A DNA stretch of 49,378 bases from Tissierellia bacterium (GCA_028709465.1 JAQVWY010000008.1:1-49378), one strand, 5' to 3'; numbered from the stretch's first letter, positions 16,196-25,522 are shown. Notes: generated from the letters alone by a model not told the origin. Numbers and translations: made by a program.

Positions 16196-16885
16196 TTATT
16201 TAATATTTCTTTCTGCCTGAGATAGTCTCAAATATTTTGGAGAGAAATCCGAAGAACTTATAATATCTCCATTTTTAGCCATTTCATAACCTAAACAAGC
16301 TAAAGAAGAAGCTTTGAGATAGTTAAACTGATCGGGTGAAAATAAAGGCTTTACTTTCATCATTTCCTCAAATATGTTTTTATAATTTACCGATCCATCT
16401 CCATTTAATATTACTGGTTCTTTTATTTGATTTAACATTTCTGCTAAATCTTCTACATTTGTTGGAAACTGTTCTTTTATTGTTGTTAACCTTTTATTTA
16501 CCCACTTATAAATACCTGTATAAACTCTACCTGCCTTTGCATCCATTACCGGAACAATATATTTATCTCCAAAATATATATTAGAGGCTAAAGATTTCAT
16601 AGTTGGAACGCTAGCTATTGGAATGTTTTTGCCAAAAGCTAAACTTTTACCTATTGCAGCTCCAATTCTCAATCCAGTATATGAACCAGGCCCTTCTGAC
16701 ATTGCAATTACATCAATATCATTTATACTTATTTCCATATCGTGAAATAAGCTTTCTATTAATGGCATTAATTTTTCCGAATGTGTTTTTTTATGACTTA
16801 AAGAATATTCTCCTAATACCTTATCATTATCTGAAATAGCACAAGATGCAGTTATAGAAGCTGATTCAATTGCAAGTATTTTCAT
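16196..16885 (-). CDS. tsaB: tRNA t6A37 threonylcarbamoyltransferase complex subunit TsaB
   Basis: A 229-residue ASKHA-fold scaffold that pairs with TsaD to form t6A at position 37 of ANN-decoding tRNAs. Signatures are 'ILAIESASITASCAI', 'SHKKTHSEKLMPLIE', 'MSEGPGSYTGLRIGAAIGKSLAF' and 'VPVMDAKAGRVYTGIY'. Its ATG lies 20 bases inside the end of tsaE, so translation is coupled. Confidence 0.95.
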   Translation of the reverse strand: MKILAIESASITASCAISDNDKVLGEYSLSHKKTHSEKLMPLIESLFHDMEISINDIDVIAMSEGPGSYTGLRIGAAIGKSLAFGKNIPIASVPTMKSLASNIYFGDKYIVPVMDAKAGRVYTGIYKWVNKRLTTIKEQFPTNVEDLAEMLNQIKEPVILNGDGSVNYKNIFEEMMKVKPLFSPDQFNYLKASSLACLGYEMAKNGDIISSSDFSPKYLRLSQAERNIK

Positions 16886-17336
16886 AGTTTTTTAGCTCCT
16901 CTATTAATTTATCATAGACTAGACCTTTTCCTATTATATTTAAGATTCTAGTTTCTCCATAACCTCTTTGTATATAAATATTTATTCTATTTTCAGGCAA
17001 CATATTAATTATATTATTTGACCACTCTATAATTGTGACACCATCGGAATAAATATATTCTTCATATCCTAGATCATACATATCATCTTCTGATTCAATT
17101 CTATATACATCCATATGATAAAATGGCAATTTACCTTCATATTCTTTTATTATAGTAAATGTAGGACTTGTCACATATTCATTTACTCCAAATTCACGTG
17201 CTATAAATTGAGTTAAGGTAGTTTTTCCCGCCCCTAAATCACCATCGAGACAAACAACACTCCCCTTCTCCAAAGCACCAGCAATAACCTTTCCTATTTT
17301 TTCAGTATCTTTTAAATCTCGTATCTCTATTTTCAT
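16866..17336 (-). CDS. tsaE: tRNA t6A37 biosynthesis ATPase TsaE
   Basis: A 156-residue P-loop ATPase that drives turnover of the TsaBD complex. Walker A is 'GDLGAGKTTLTQFIA'. The family segments 'VTSPTFTIIKEYEG', 'FYHMDVYRIES' and 'VTIIEWSNNI' follow. It is the first gene of tsaE-tsaB-rimI, driven by a good promoter at 17419-17447, and overlaps tsaB by 20 bases. Confidence 0.95.
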   Translation of the reverse strand: MKIEIRDLKDTEKIGKVIAGALEKGSVVCLDGDLGAGKTTLTQFIAREFGVNEYVTSPTFTIIKEYEGKLPFYHMDVYRIESEDDMYDLGYEEYIYSDGVTIIEWSNNIINMLPENRINIYIQRGYGETRILNIIGKGLVYDKLIEELKNYENTCN

Positions 17337-17418
17337 AATCTTTCCTTGCTATATTTAAATTTTTTATAATTCGTTCCTATGAAGTTTTGTCTCTTTGCTA
17401 TGAACAACTGACGATAAA

Positions 17419-17447
17419 ATTATATCTTCTTAATATTAAAAAATCAA
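17419..17447 (-). promoter_or_regulatory. Promoter of tsaE-tsaB-rimI
   Basis: On the minus strand, TTGATT (17447-17442), 17 bases, TATAAT (17424-17419). It is divergent from the murC promoter; together the two explain the 303-base gap 17337-17639. Confidence 0.7.
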
Positions 17448-17486
17448 GTTATATTAAAGCTATACAATTAAGTAATGAAAATTTAA

Positions 17487-17515
17487 TTGAACAAATTTTA
17501 TTTACATGTTATAAT
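17487..17515 (+). promoter_or_regulatory. murC promoter
   Basis: TTGAAC (17487-17492), 17 bases, TATAAT (17510-17515). It implies a ~120-base AT-rich leader before murC, in which I see no riboswitch fold. Confidence 0.75.
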
Positions 17516-17639
17516 ATTCCGATATAAATTTAAGTAATTAATTAATCAAGGATTAGTCATATTACAAGATAACAATCATATTTTTAATGCATATTATGAA
17601 AATATCAATATAACATGTAAAACAATTAGGAGAATTTAA

Positions 17640-18992
17640 ATGACAAATCAATTTAATAATAGATACATATTTTTTATAGGCATTGGCGGCATAGGAATGA
17701 GTGGCCTGGCTGAACTGATGATAGATGAAGGATGTAAAGTTGCTGGATCTGACAAAAATAGTTCCCATATAACAAAAAAATTAGAAAACCTTGGTGCAAA
17801 GATTTTTAAAGGTCATAACGATAAAAATATAACCCAAGACATAGATCTTGTAGTTTATACATCCGCTATTTCTCAAGATAACCCAGAATATTTAAAAGCA
17901 AAAGAATTAAATATTAATATTATGGACAGAGCTGAATTTCTTGGGCTTATAATGAAATATTACACTCATTCTATTTGTGTGTCTGGAACTCATGGAAAAA
18001 CTACTACTACAGGTATGCTATCCGCAATTTTACTTGAATCAAATATTAATCCTACTATCTTTTTAGGTGGAGAGATGGACTCTTTGGGCGGAAACTTTAA
18101 GCTAGGTTCAAATAATTTATTACTGACAGAAGCATGTGAATATAAAAGAAATTTCTTAAAATTTAATCCCACCATGGAAATTATTTTAAATATTGATGAA
18201 GATCACCTTGATTATTATAAAGATATTAGAGATATAGAAAATGCCTTTTCTGAATATGCAAAAATATTACCTGAAGATGGCTTTTTAATTGCAAATGTTC
18301 AAAATAAAAATTTGTTTAATGATGTAAAATGCAACATTTATACATTTGGACTAAATGATGACGCAGATTATTATCCATCTGAAATTAAATATTTTCCAAC
18401 CCCTTCTTATATATTAATGAACAAAGGTAAAAAAATAGCAGATATTAGTCTTCAAGTTTATGGAGAACACAATATATTAAATTCTATTGCCGTTACAATT
18501 TCATGCATTATGCTAAATATTGATATAGAAACCATAAAAAAAGGATTATATAATTTTAAGGGCACTCATAGACGTTATGAATACAAAGGAACTTATAATG
18601 GAGCCGTTTTAATTGACGATTATGCTCATCACCCAACAGAAATGAAAGCAACTTTAAATACTGCAAAAACTTATTCAAAAGGGAAAATTATAACTGTATT
18701 TCAACCTCATACATACACTAGAACTATGTCACTATTGCAAGACTTTGCAAATGCCCTAAAACAATCTGATATTATTATACTTTTAGACATTTATGCTGCA
18801 AGAGAAAAAGATACTGGAATTATTCATTCAAAAGATTTACTTAATAAAATGAAAGAAACTTATGATAATGGATATTATGCTAAAAATTTTGAGGAAGCCG
18901 CCGAACTAGTGATGAAATTTGCTAATGAAGGAGACACAATAATAACAATGGGAGCTGGAAGCGTAAACGAAGTGATGAACCTTCTTATATAA
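17640..18992 (+). CDS. murC: UDP-N-acetylmuramate--L-alanine ligase MurC
   Basis: A 450-residue cytoplasmic ligase that adds L-Ala to UDP-MurNAc. The N-terminal UDP-binding domain has 'YIFFIGIGGIGMSGLAELM'. The ATP loop is 'SGTHGKTTTTGML', with GTHGK distinguishing MurC from MurD/E/F. Next are 'EACEYKRNFLKFNP', 'HRRYEYKG' and 'DDYAHHPTEMKATL', and the C-terminal domain has 'VFQPHTYTRT' and 'TMGAGSV'. It is monocistronic with its own promoter and an AGGAG site. It sits 14-31 kb away from the division cluster, which lacks murC, so this is probably the cell's only copy, displaced from the cluster. Confidence 0.96.
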   Translation: MTNQFNNRYIFFIGIGGIGMSGLAELMIDEGCKVAGSDKNSSHITKKLENLGAKIFKGHNDKNITQDIDLVVYTSAISQDNPEYLKAKELNINIMDRAEFLGLIMKYYTHSICVSGTHGKTTTTGMLSAILLESNINPTIFLGGEMDSLGGNFKLGSNNLLLTEACEYKRNFLKFNPTMEIILNIDEDHLDYYKDIRDIENAFSEYAKILPEDGFLIANVQNKNLFNDVKCNIYTFGLNDDADYYPSEIKYFPTPSYILMNKGKKIADISLQVYGEHNILNSIAVTISCIMLNIDIETIKKGLYNFKGTHRRYEYKGTYNGAVLIDDYAHHPTEMKATLNTAKTYSKGKIITVFQPHTYTRTMSLLQDFANALKQSDIIILLDIYAAREKDTGIIHSKDLLNKMKETYDNGYYAKNFEEAAELVMKFANEGDTIITMGAGSVNEVMNLLI

Positions 18993-18994
18993 TG

Positions 18995-19078
18995 AAAGAA
19001 TGCAAAAAATGCAGGAATGTAGAATTATTTCATCGTATTTTCAATTCTGCATTTCTGCATTAATTATAAGCATTCTTT
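18995..19078. repeat. Imperfect 84-base palindrome after murC, AATGCAGAAATGCAG family
   Basis: AAAGAATGC...AATGCAGGAATGTAGAATT (18995-19026) faces AATTCTGCATTTCTGCATTAATT...GCATTCTTT (19043-19078). It is related to the repeats after uppP and may serve as a 3' hairpin for murC. Confidence 0.6.
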
Positions 19079-19082
19079 GATG

Positions 19083-19107
19083 GACAGCGAGAACCGTCCC
19101 CACTGTC
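19083..19107. repeat. Short GACAG...CTGTC repeat
   Basis: GACAGCGAGAACCGTCCCCA ends with CTGTC. I recognise similar GGGACGGTTCTC motifs as dispersed short repeats in other Clostridia. It lies at the convergent ends of murC and ispA. Confidence 0.45.
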
Positions 19108-19110
19108 TTC

Positions 19111-19995
19111 CTAGTGGTCTCTGTTTGTTAGGTATTTTGCCAGTTCAGATAAATATATGCCTTTACCAGCAAAGATATTTAAATTGTCTATTGCTTCATC
19201 GGTATATTGTTGCACGTGTTTTTTTGCTTCTTCAATATCTATAAATGAAAGATAAGTTATTTTTTCATTTGCTACATCACTGCCAATTGGTTTGCCTAAT
19301 TTTTCTTGAGTCCCTATAATATCTAATATATCGTCTTCAATTTGAAATGCTAACCCAAGTAACTCTGCATATTTCTCCAAGAAAAAAATTTCCTCTTCCT
19401 TTGCCCCTCCTAATATGGCCCCAGCTACAACGCTGCTTTTTATTATTGCACCAGTTTTAAGGGAATACATGTATTTAAGCTCATCAATGTTATTAAACTT
19501 CCCATTAATATCTACAATTTGTCCGCCAATCATGCCCTCTGTACCAGATGATTTACCAATAACAGAAAGGGCTTTTGCTGCTCTTTTTACATCTAAATCG
19601 TACTTTTCTATTGTCTCTAAAGCAACTTCAAATGCTTTGTTTAATAACGCATCTCCTGCTAATATAGCAGTAGCTTCATTGAACATTTTATGATTAGAAA
19701 GCCTTCCCCTCCTATAATCATCATCATCCATGGCAGGTAAATCATCATGTATTAAAGAATATGTATGAATCATTTCCATGGCACATGCAAAGGGCATAAC
19801 TTTTTCAATATTATTATCAAATATTTCATATGCACCAATCATTAATATCGGGCGTAATCTTTTACCTCCAGACAAAAGGCTATAGTTCATAGATTCATAT
19901 AACATTTTTTGAGGATTATTTTTTACTTCTACTATTTCATTTAAATAGGATTCTACTTTTTTAGTTTTATTAAATAACCATTGTTCTATTAACAT
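19111..19995 (-). CDS. ispA: Polyprenyl (farnesyl) diphosphate synthase
   Basis: A 294-residue all-helical prenyltransferase that condenses isopentenyl diphosphate with allylic diphosphates, most likely to farnesyl diphosphate. The first Asp-rich motif is 'DDLPAMDDDDYRRGR', with the two-residue insertion of bacterial short-chain synthases. The second is 'QIEDDILD', followed by 'GKPIGSD'. 'LLSGGKRLRPIL' is the substrate-binding region. It starts 9 bases after metH and so probably belongs to metF-metH-ispA; the usual partners xseA/xseB and dxs are not here. The exact chain length (C15 or C20) cannot be read by eye. Confidence 0.93.
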   Translation of the reverse strand: MLIEQWLFNKTKKVESYLNEIVEVKNNPQKMLYESMNYSLLSGGKRLRPILMIGAYEIFDNNIEKVMPFACAMEMIHTYSLIHDDLPAMDDDDYRRGRLSNHKMFNEATAILAGDALLNKAFEVALETIEKYDLDVKRAAKALSVIGKSSGTEGMIGGQIVDINGKFNNIDELKYMYSLKTGAIIKSSVVAGAILGGAKEEEIFFLEKYAELLGLAFQIEDDILDIIGTQEKLGKPIGSDVANEKITYLSFIDIEEAKKHVQQYTDEAIDNLNIFAGKGIYLSELAKYLTNRDH

Positions 19996-20004
19996 AATAT
20001 TCTC

Positions 20005-22440
20005 CTAATTGTTAAACACTTTTTTTGCTATCTCTACTGCATCCTTTGCATCCTTTGCATAATAGTCAGCACCCATTTTCATTGCGTATTCTTCAGTTAA
20101 AACGGCTCCTCCAACAACTATTTTACACTTTAAACCATTTTCTCGAATAGAAATAATAGTTTCTTCCATGCTTCTCATTGTCGTAGTCATTAAAGCGCTT
20201 AACCCTACTAATATTGGCTCGTCATATTTTTTAGCTTCTTCAATCACTTTTTCAATTGGAACATCCTTTCCAAGGTCTATAATTTCATAGTTGTAATTTT
20301 CAAGTATAACCTTTACTATGTTTTTACCTATATCATGAATGTCACCCTTAACTGTGCATAAAATAATTTTACCATTAGATATTGATTGGGTTGCCTTACT
20401 TTTCAAATTTTCCTTTAATACTTCAAAGGCTGCCTTAACAGTTTCTGCAGATTGAATAAGCTGTGGCAGAAAAATAACACCTTTTTCATATTCATCTCCA
20501 ACAATATCTAAGGCAGGTATCAGATATTTATTTACGATAATAAGAGCATCATTATTTTTCAGCATCTTATTTACAATTATTATGGTATCATTTTTCAAGC
20601 CTTTAACTACACAGTCTATTAACCCTAATTCGTTATCTTCTTTAATTATTTTTGTTACAGTTTTTATTTCTTTTTCTATTTCTGACTCTTTAATCTTTAA
20701 TGATTTATCAACTTTCTCGACTTGGTCTGATGTAAATTTTTTTATATATTTCTTTGAACCCTCATCAAAATTATATAAAACATTAAAGGCAAAAATTTTA
20801 TCCATCATAGATTCATCATTTGGATTTATAATAGGCAAATCTAATCCTGCAGCCAATGCAATAGTTAAAAATGTTTCATTAATTAAAGCTCTGTTTGGCA
20901 TGCCAAAAGATATGTTGGAAACTCCTAATACAGTTTTTACACCTAGCTTTTCTTTTACTAGAGTTAAAGATTTAATAGTTTCAACAACCTCTTTTTGTTG
21001 AGCAGAACAAGTTAATGTTAATGTGTCTATATAAACATCTTCTCTTTTTATTCCATAACTTTCTGCCTTGTTAACAATGTGTTCTGCTATTTTGTATCTA
21101 TCATATGCATTGTTTGGTATTCCCTTATCGTCTAAGGTAAGTCCAACTACAGCTGCTCCATATTTTTTTACCAGAGGTAATATTTTATCAAGAATTCTAT
21201 CTTCACCATTGACCGAATTTAATATAGGCTTTCCATTGTAATATTTAAGCCCTTTTTCAATAGCTTCAAAATTAGATGAATCTATTTGCAATGGAACATT
21301 AGTTACACCTTGGAGTTTTTTAATTACTTTAACCATCATTTTTGCTTCATCTATTCCAGGCAATCCAACATTAACATCTAATACATGTGCTCCGGCTTCA
21401 ACTTGAGAAATACCCTGTTTTAAAATATAATCAATATCATTATTCTTAAGGGCTTCCTTAAATAATTTTTTACCAGTAGGATTAATTCTCTCTCCTATAA
21501 CCTTGACACCATGCACTACAACGGTATTGCTTGGGGAACATAATGCTGATATTTTATTATAACTTAATAAAGCAGGTTTTAAACCCTGCAATTTTTCTTT
21601 CATACATCTAATGTATTCTGGATTCGTACCACAGCAGCCCCCAACCATTCTTACACCTAGTTTAACAAATTTAGTAACAATTTCAGAATATTGTTCCGGA
21701 GAAACATCATAATATGTTTCATTGTTCCTAACAACTGGAAGCCCCGCATTTGCTTGTACTAGAATTGGAGTATTTGTATATTTCAGAAGTTCTTCAACAA
21801 TTGGATATATTTCATGCGGACCTAATGAACAGTTTATTCCAAGACCATCTACACCTAATCCTTCTAAAGTAATTGCCATACTGCTTGGCAAACATCCAGT
21901 AAAAGTTCTGTGATCTTTTTCAAATGACATAGTTGCTACAACTGGAAGATTGGAATTTTCTTTTGCTGCCAACACTGCGGCTTTTGTTTCATATAAATCA
22001 GTCATTGTTTCTATTAATATTAAATCAGCACCTGATTTAACCCCTTGAACAACCTGTCTTTTGAAAATTTCATATGCCCTGTCAAAGGATAATGTGCCCA
22101 TTGGCTCAATAAGTTCACCAATTGGACCAATATCTAATGCTACATAAACATGCCTTTCTTTTGCAGCAGCCTGTGCAGTTTTTATTGATTCATGGATAAT
22201 TCTCTCAACAGTATATCCTGTATCCTTAAGCTTTAACTCATTTGCTCCAAAGGTATTTGTAGTGATTACTATAGAACCAGCAGCAATATACTCATTATGG
22301 ATTTCAATAATTTTTTCTTTTTCAGTTATATTTAATATTTCTGGAACTTCTCCTAATTTTAGTCCCTTTTTCTGAAGCATTGTTCCCATTGCCCCATCAA
22401 AAATAACAATATTATCTTTTAAATATTCCTTAAAATTCAT
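20005..22440 (-). CDS. metH: Cobalamin-dependent methionine synthase lacking the activation domain
   Basis: An 811-residue enzyme that moves a methyl group from methyltetrahydrofolate through cobalamin to homocysteine. Residues ~1-300 are the homocysteine domain ('ILIETMTDLYETKAAV', 'GINCSLGP', and 'VGGCCGTNPEYI' with zinc cysteines). Residues ~315-570 are the pterin-binding barrel ('VIGERINPTGKK', 'LDVNVGLPGIDEA', 'SNISFGMP'). Residues ~590-811 are the B12 cap and Rossmann domain ('DIHDIGKNIV' with the cobalt-ligating His, then 'VGLSALMTTTMRSM' and 'VVGGAVLTEEYA'). The AdoMet-binding reactivation domain (about 330 residues in E. coli MetH) is absent, as in many anaerobes. The gene follows metF by 10 bases. 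Confidence 0.96.
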   Translation of the reverse strand: MNFKEYLKDNIVIFDGAMGTMLQKKGLKLGEVPEILNITEKEKIIEIHNEYIAAGSIVITTNTFGANELKLKDTGYTVERIIHESIKTAQAAAKERHVYVALDIGPIGELIEPMGTLSFDRAYEIFKRQVVQGVKSGADLILIETMTDLYETKAAVLAAKENSNLPVVATMSFEKDHRTFTGCLPSSMAITLEGLGVDGLGINCSLGPHEIYPIVEELLKYTNTPILVQANAGLPVVRNNETYYDVSPEQYSEIVTKFVKLGVRMVGGCCGTNPEYIRCMKEKLQGLKPALLSYNKISALCSPSNTVVVHGVKVIGERINPTGKKLFKEALKNNDIDYILKQGISQVEAGAHVLDVNVGLPGIDEAKMMVKVIKKLQGVTNVPLQIDSSNFEAIEKGLKYYNGKPILNSVNGEDRILDKILPLVKKYGAAVVGLTLDDKGIPNNAYDRYKIAEHIVNKAESYGIKREDVYIDTLTLTCSAQQKEVVETIKSLTLVKEKLGVKTVLGVSNISFGMPNRALINETFLTIALAAGLDLPIINPNDESMMDKIFAFNVLYNFDEGSKKYIKKFTSDQVEKVDKSLKIKESEIEKEIKTVTKIIKEDNELGLIDCVVKGLKNDTIIIVNKMLKNNDALIIVNKYLIPALDIVGDEYEKGVIFLPQLIQSAETVKAAFEVLKENLKSKATQSISNGKIILCTVKGDIHDIGKNIVKVILENYNYEIIDLGKDVPIEKVIEEAKKYDEPILVGLSALMTTTMRSMEETIISIRENGLKCKIVVGGAVLTEEYAMKMGADYYAKDAKDAVEIAKKVFNN

Positions 22441-22450
22441 ACATACCTCA

Positions 22451-23329
22451 CTAATCTCTGTTTACAGAATGAATTATTTGAATGATGTTATCATGTGTCT
22501 TTCTAGCAACATATGGATTGTTCATAGTATAAAGATGTATTCCATCAACACCCATAGTAATTAAATCTATAATTTGCTCTGTTGCATATGCAATACCTGC
22601 ATCCATCATCGCTTCAGAATCATGTGCAAATTTATCCATTATTTTAAAATACTTATCTGGTATTTTAGATCCGCTCAATGTTGCAATTCTCGCTATTTGC
22701 TTGTTATTAGTTAAAGGCATAATACCTGCTTCTATTGGAACATTAATGTTATATTTTTTAGTTAAATCTAAAAATTTATAAAAGTCATTATTATCATAAA
22801 AAAGCTGACTTATTAAGTGAGTAACTCCAGCATCAATTTTATATTTTAAATTTTTAACATCTTCTTCTAAACTTTTACAATCCATATGACCTTCTGGATA
22901 ACATGTGCCACCTAAATCAAAACGCCCGTGTTTTTTAATAAATTTTACTAAATCGGAAGCATAACTAAAATCACCCTTCACTTCATCTTCTAAGGGTATG
23001 TCTCCCCTTAAAGCTAAAATATTTTCTATGCCGTCCTGTTCTAATTCCTCTAATATTTGTTTTATTTCATCTTTTGTTGATCTTATACAAGTTAGATGAG
23101 CAACTGATTCAATCCCATATTTATTTTTTACTAAGGATGATAACTCTCTAGTTTTGTTTTGATTGCTACCTCCCCCAGCACCATACGTAACACTTATAAA
23201 ATCAGGTCTCAAATCACTTAATGCTTCTAATGTTTTATATATAGTATTAACCGATGATGTTGCTTTTGGTGGAAATATTTCAAATGAAAATACTAACTTT
23301 TTTTTATTAAAAATTTCTCTTATATGCAT
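22451..23329 (-). CDS. metF: Methylenetetrahydrofolate reductase
   Basis: A 292-residue FAD barrel enzyme that reduces methylene-THF to methyl-THF, the methyl donor for the adjacent MetH. Motifs are 'FSFEIFPPKA', 'FISVTYGAGG', 'HLTCIRST', 'NILALRGDIP', 'TCYPEGHMD' and 'VTHLISQLFYDN'. Length fits bacterial MetF. I choose the ATG at 23329, eight bases after GGAGGGG; a GTG at 23338 would sit on that site. It is first in metF-metH-ispA. No B12 or SAM riboswitch fits in the upstream region. Confidence 0.95.
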   Translation of the reverse strand: MHIREIFNKKKLVFSFEIFPPKATSSVNTIYKTLEALSDLRPDFISVTYGAGGGSNQNKTRELSSLVKNKYGIESVAHLTCIRSTKDEIKQILEELEQDGIENILALRGDIPLEDEVKGDFSYASDLVKFIKKHGRFDLGGTCYPEGHMDCKSLEEDVKNLKYKIDAGVTHLISQLFYDNNDFYKFLDLTKKYNINVPIEAGIMPLTNNKQIARIATLSGSKIPDKYFKIMDKFAHDSEAMMDAGIAYATEQIIDLITMGVDGIHLYTMNNPYVARKTHDNIIQIIHSVNRD

Positions 23330-23356
23330 ATCTACCACCCCTCCGTAGTTTTTGCT

Positions 23357-23386
23357 ATTATATCATATAAGAAACTATAAAGTCTA
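23357..23386 (-). promoter_or_regulatory. Probable promoter of metF-metH-ispA
   Basis: On the minus strand TATAAT (23362-23357) is perfect, but the -35 candidate TAGACT (23386-23381, 18-base spacer) is weak. It leaves a leader of only ~20 bases. Confidence 0.45.
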
Positions 23387-23426
23387 TATTTTTTGTGTCT
23401 GTTACTATTAATAAGCGTAACAATTT

Positions 23427-23452
23427 TGTCATTTTGAATCGTAGGTAAAAAA
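23427..23452. repeat. Degenerate TGTCATCCTGAAC-family arm
   Basis: TGTCATTTTGAATCGTAGGT followed by AAAAAA resembles the left arm of the dispersed family, but the GAAGGATCTC end is lost. It lies in the 399-base gap between metF and oppA, which otherwise holds the two promoters. Confidence 0.4.
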
Positions 23453-23565
23453 GCAATAATAAATTCAGAATAAATCATACTTGTACTAAAAAAACATATA
23501 CTTAATATAACCATGTTAATAAACTTTTGCTAAAATGTATTATATTCATTTTACTAATATTTAAA

Positions 23566-23594
23566 TTGATTAAAATAAACCCATGAGCTATAAT
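23566..23594 (+). promoter_or_regulatory. Promoter of the peptide transporter operon
   Basis: TTGATT (23566-23571), 17 bases, TATAAT (23589-23594). The predicted leader is ~130 bases, AT-rich, with no fold that I recognise. Confidence 0.75.
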
Positions 23595-23728
23595 GATAGT
23601 AAACGTTGCCATTATATGAAATGATAATGAATTCGTTTAGCATAATAATACATCTGTATGTTTGTAGTCAGCATACACTTGTTTTTATGAATATTAATTT
23701 AATTTAAGAAAACTAGGAGGGAAATTGA

Positions 23729-25432
23729 ATGAAACTTAAAAAATTATTATCTTTGTTTTTAGTAGCCATTATGGTGCTAACATTGTTTACTGGCTGTGCT
23801 AAAGAAACTACGCCAGAAACACCAAATACACCAGGTGAACAAGAACAACCAAAAGAAGAAGAGCCAAAAGGCGATAAAATTCTAAAATTAGGCAACTCTG
23901 GTCACGGTGGATTATTTAATCCAATTATGTCTGACAATGTTTATGATGATTATGTTACTAGAACAATATTTGAACCTCTTGTATATAATGATCCAGAGGG
24001 TGAAATGATTCCTATACTTGCTGAATGGACTCTATCAGAAGATAATTTAACATATACATTCACATTAAAGGATGGTATTAAATTTTCTGACGGTACACCT
24101 ATGACTACAGCAGACGTAGAATTTACATATTTAACAATTGCTCATCCAGACTACAACGGACCTAGAGCATATGCAGTTAGCTCCTTATTAGGCTATGAAG
24201 ATTATCATAGCAAAGCCAAAGAAACATTTGATGGTATTAAAGTAATTGATGAAAAAACTATATCTTTTACATTCAAAGATGGTATGGCTGCGCCAGCAAA
24301 TATTGAATGCTTTATTTACGGTATAATGCCTAAACATTATTATGAATTTGAAACTTGGGAAGATTTCCTTGCTCTTAATGAACAACCATTAGGTTCTGGT
24401 TTAATGACATTTGACAGCTGGGAACCTAAACAATTTATTAAACTTAATAAAAACGCTAACTATTGGGATCCTGCAAACGTAGCTCAAATTGATGGTGTTT
24501 TAATTAGTGAAGTTCCTGATGAAAGTATAATTTCTGCATTACAAACAAATCAAATAGACTTTGCACAACCATCTGCAAGTTCAGAAAATCTACAAATGCT
24601 TGAGTCACTTGATAATATTCATGTTGCAAATTATTTAGGAAATGGATACACATTTATGTGCTTTAACACATTAAGACCTCAACTATCAGATGTTAAAGTA
24701 AGGCAGGCTCTTATGTATGCTCTTGATAGAAAATCATTTATAAAAGCACAGTATGGTGAAGGATTAGCATCTGTTGGTATGGCACCAATATCTCCATCCT
24801 CATGGGCATTCCCAGATGCATCTGAATTAAATGCTTATGATTTTGATTTAGAAAAGGCTGGGCAATTAATGGATGAAGCTGGCTGGGCAATGGGAGATGA
24901 TGGTTTTCGCTATAAAAACGGAGAAAAATTCCATGTAAATTGGCTAGTTTATACAGATTCACCATGGCCAGGAACATTGTCTGGTATGGCTGCTGATACT
25001 TGGAAACAATTAGGAGTTGAATTAGAAGTTGAATTAATGGACTTTGATACAGTTGCATCTCGTACAATGGACGCAGAACCAGGAGAAAAAGATTTTGATA
25101 TTTATACTATGGGATTTACATTATCTATAGATCCAGACCCAACTGGAGCACTGTTTGATGATAACGCATTTGTAGCTGGCGGATTTAATGCATCAGGTTA
25201 TAAAAATGCAGAAGCTATGGAATTAGTTAAAAAAGGCAAAACTGAATTTGACACTGCAAAAAGAGCTGAAATTTACAAGGAATGGGCAAAAATTATGAAT
25301 TATGAAATACCTCATGTAATAATAGCTTATAGGAGTGAAATTTGGGGAATTAATAACAGAGTTAAAGGAATGGAACTTGGAACATATTTTGACTGGGTTC
25401 AATGCTTAAAGGATATAACTATTGAAAATTAA
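23729..25432 (+). CDS. oppA: Peptide ABC transporter substrate-binding lipoprotein (SBP family 5)
   Basis: A 567-residue extracellular binding protein. Residues 1-22 are a lipoprotein signal and LFTGC places the lipidated cysteine at residue 23. A Pro/Glu-rich tether follows. The SBP_bac_5 fold shows in 'TRTIFEPLVYNDPEGEMIPILAEW', 'LTYTFTLKDGIKFSDGTPMTTADV' and 'VRQALMYALDRKSFI'. It delivers oligopeptides or dipeptides to the permease encoded just downstream; the exact ligand and the choice among opp/app/dpp naming cannot be decided. It is first in oppA-B-C-D-F and separated from oppB by a hairpin that probably lowers expression of the membrane genes. Confidence 0.93.
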   Translation: MKLKKLLSLFLVAIMVLTLFTGCAKETTPETPNTPGEQEQPKEEEPKGDKILKLGNSGHGGLFNPIMSDNVYDDYVTRTIFEPLVYNDPEGEMIPILAEWTLSEDNLTYTFTLKDGIKFSDGTPMTTADVEFTYLTIAHPDYNGPRAYAVSSLLGYEDYHSKAKETFDGIKVIDEKTISFTFKDGMAAPANIECFIYGIMPKHYYEFETWEDFLALNEQPLGSGLMTFDSWEPKQFIKLNKNANYWDPANVAQIDGVLISEVPDESIISALQTNQIDFAQPSASSENLQMLESLDNIHVANYLGNGYTFMCFNTLRPQLSDVKVRQALMYALDRKSFIKAQYGEGLASVGMAPISPSSWAFPDASELNAYDFDLEKAGQLMDEAGWAMGDDGFRYKNGEKFHVNWLVYTDSPWPGTLSGMAADTWKQLGVELEVELMDFDTVASRTMDAEPGEKDFDIYTMGFTLSIDPDPTGALFDDNAFVAGGFNASGYKNAEAMELVKKGKTEFDTAKRAEIYKEWAKIMNYEIPHVIIAYRSEIWGINNRVKGMELGTYFDWVQCLKDITIEN

Positions 25433-25454
25433 GTAATTGAATAATAGTATCTAA

Positions 25455-25483
25455 ATGCTCGGTCTCGAAGACGAGCATTTTTC
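25455..25483 (+). terminator. Intra-operon terminator/attenuator between oppA and oppB
   Basis: ATGCTC-G-GTCT pairs with AGAC-GAGCAT around a CGA loop with one bulged base, followed by TTTTT. Partial termination here would give more binding protein than permease. Confidence 0.75.
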
Positions 25484-25522
25484 TAAACATAATACATTAC
25501 ATGAAAGAAAGAGGTGAATTAT

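Noticed and set aside
23330-23728. A cobalamin or SAM riboswitch before metF
   Set aside because: The predicted leader of metF is only about 20 bases, and no conserved B12-box or SAM-box sequence was seen on either strand.
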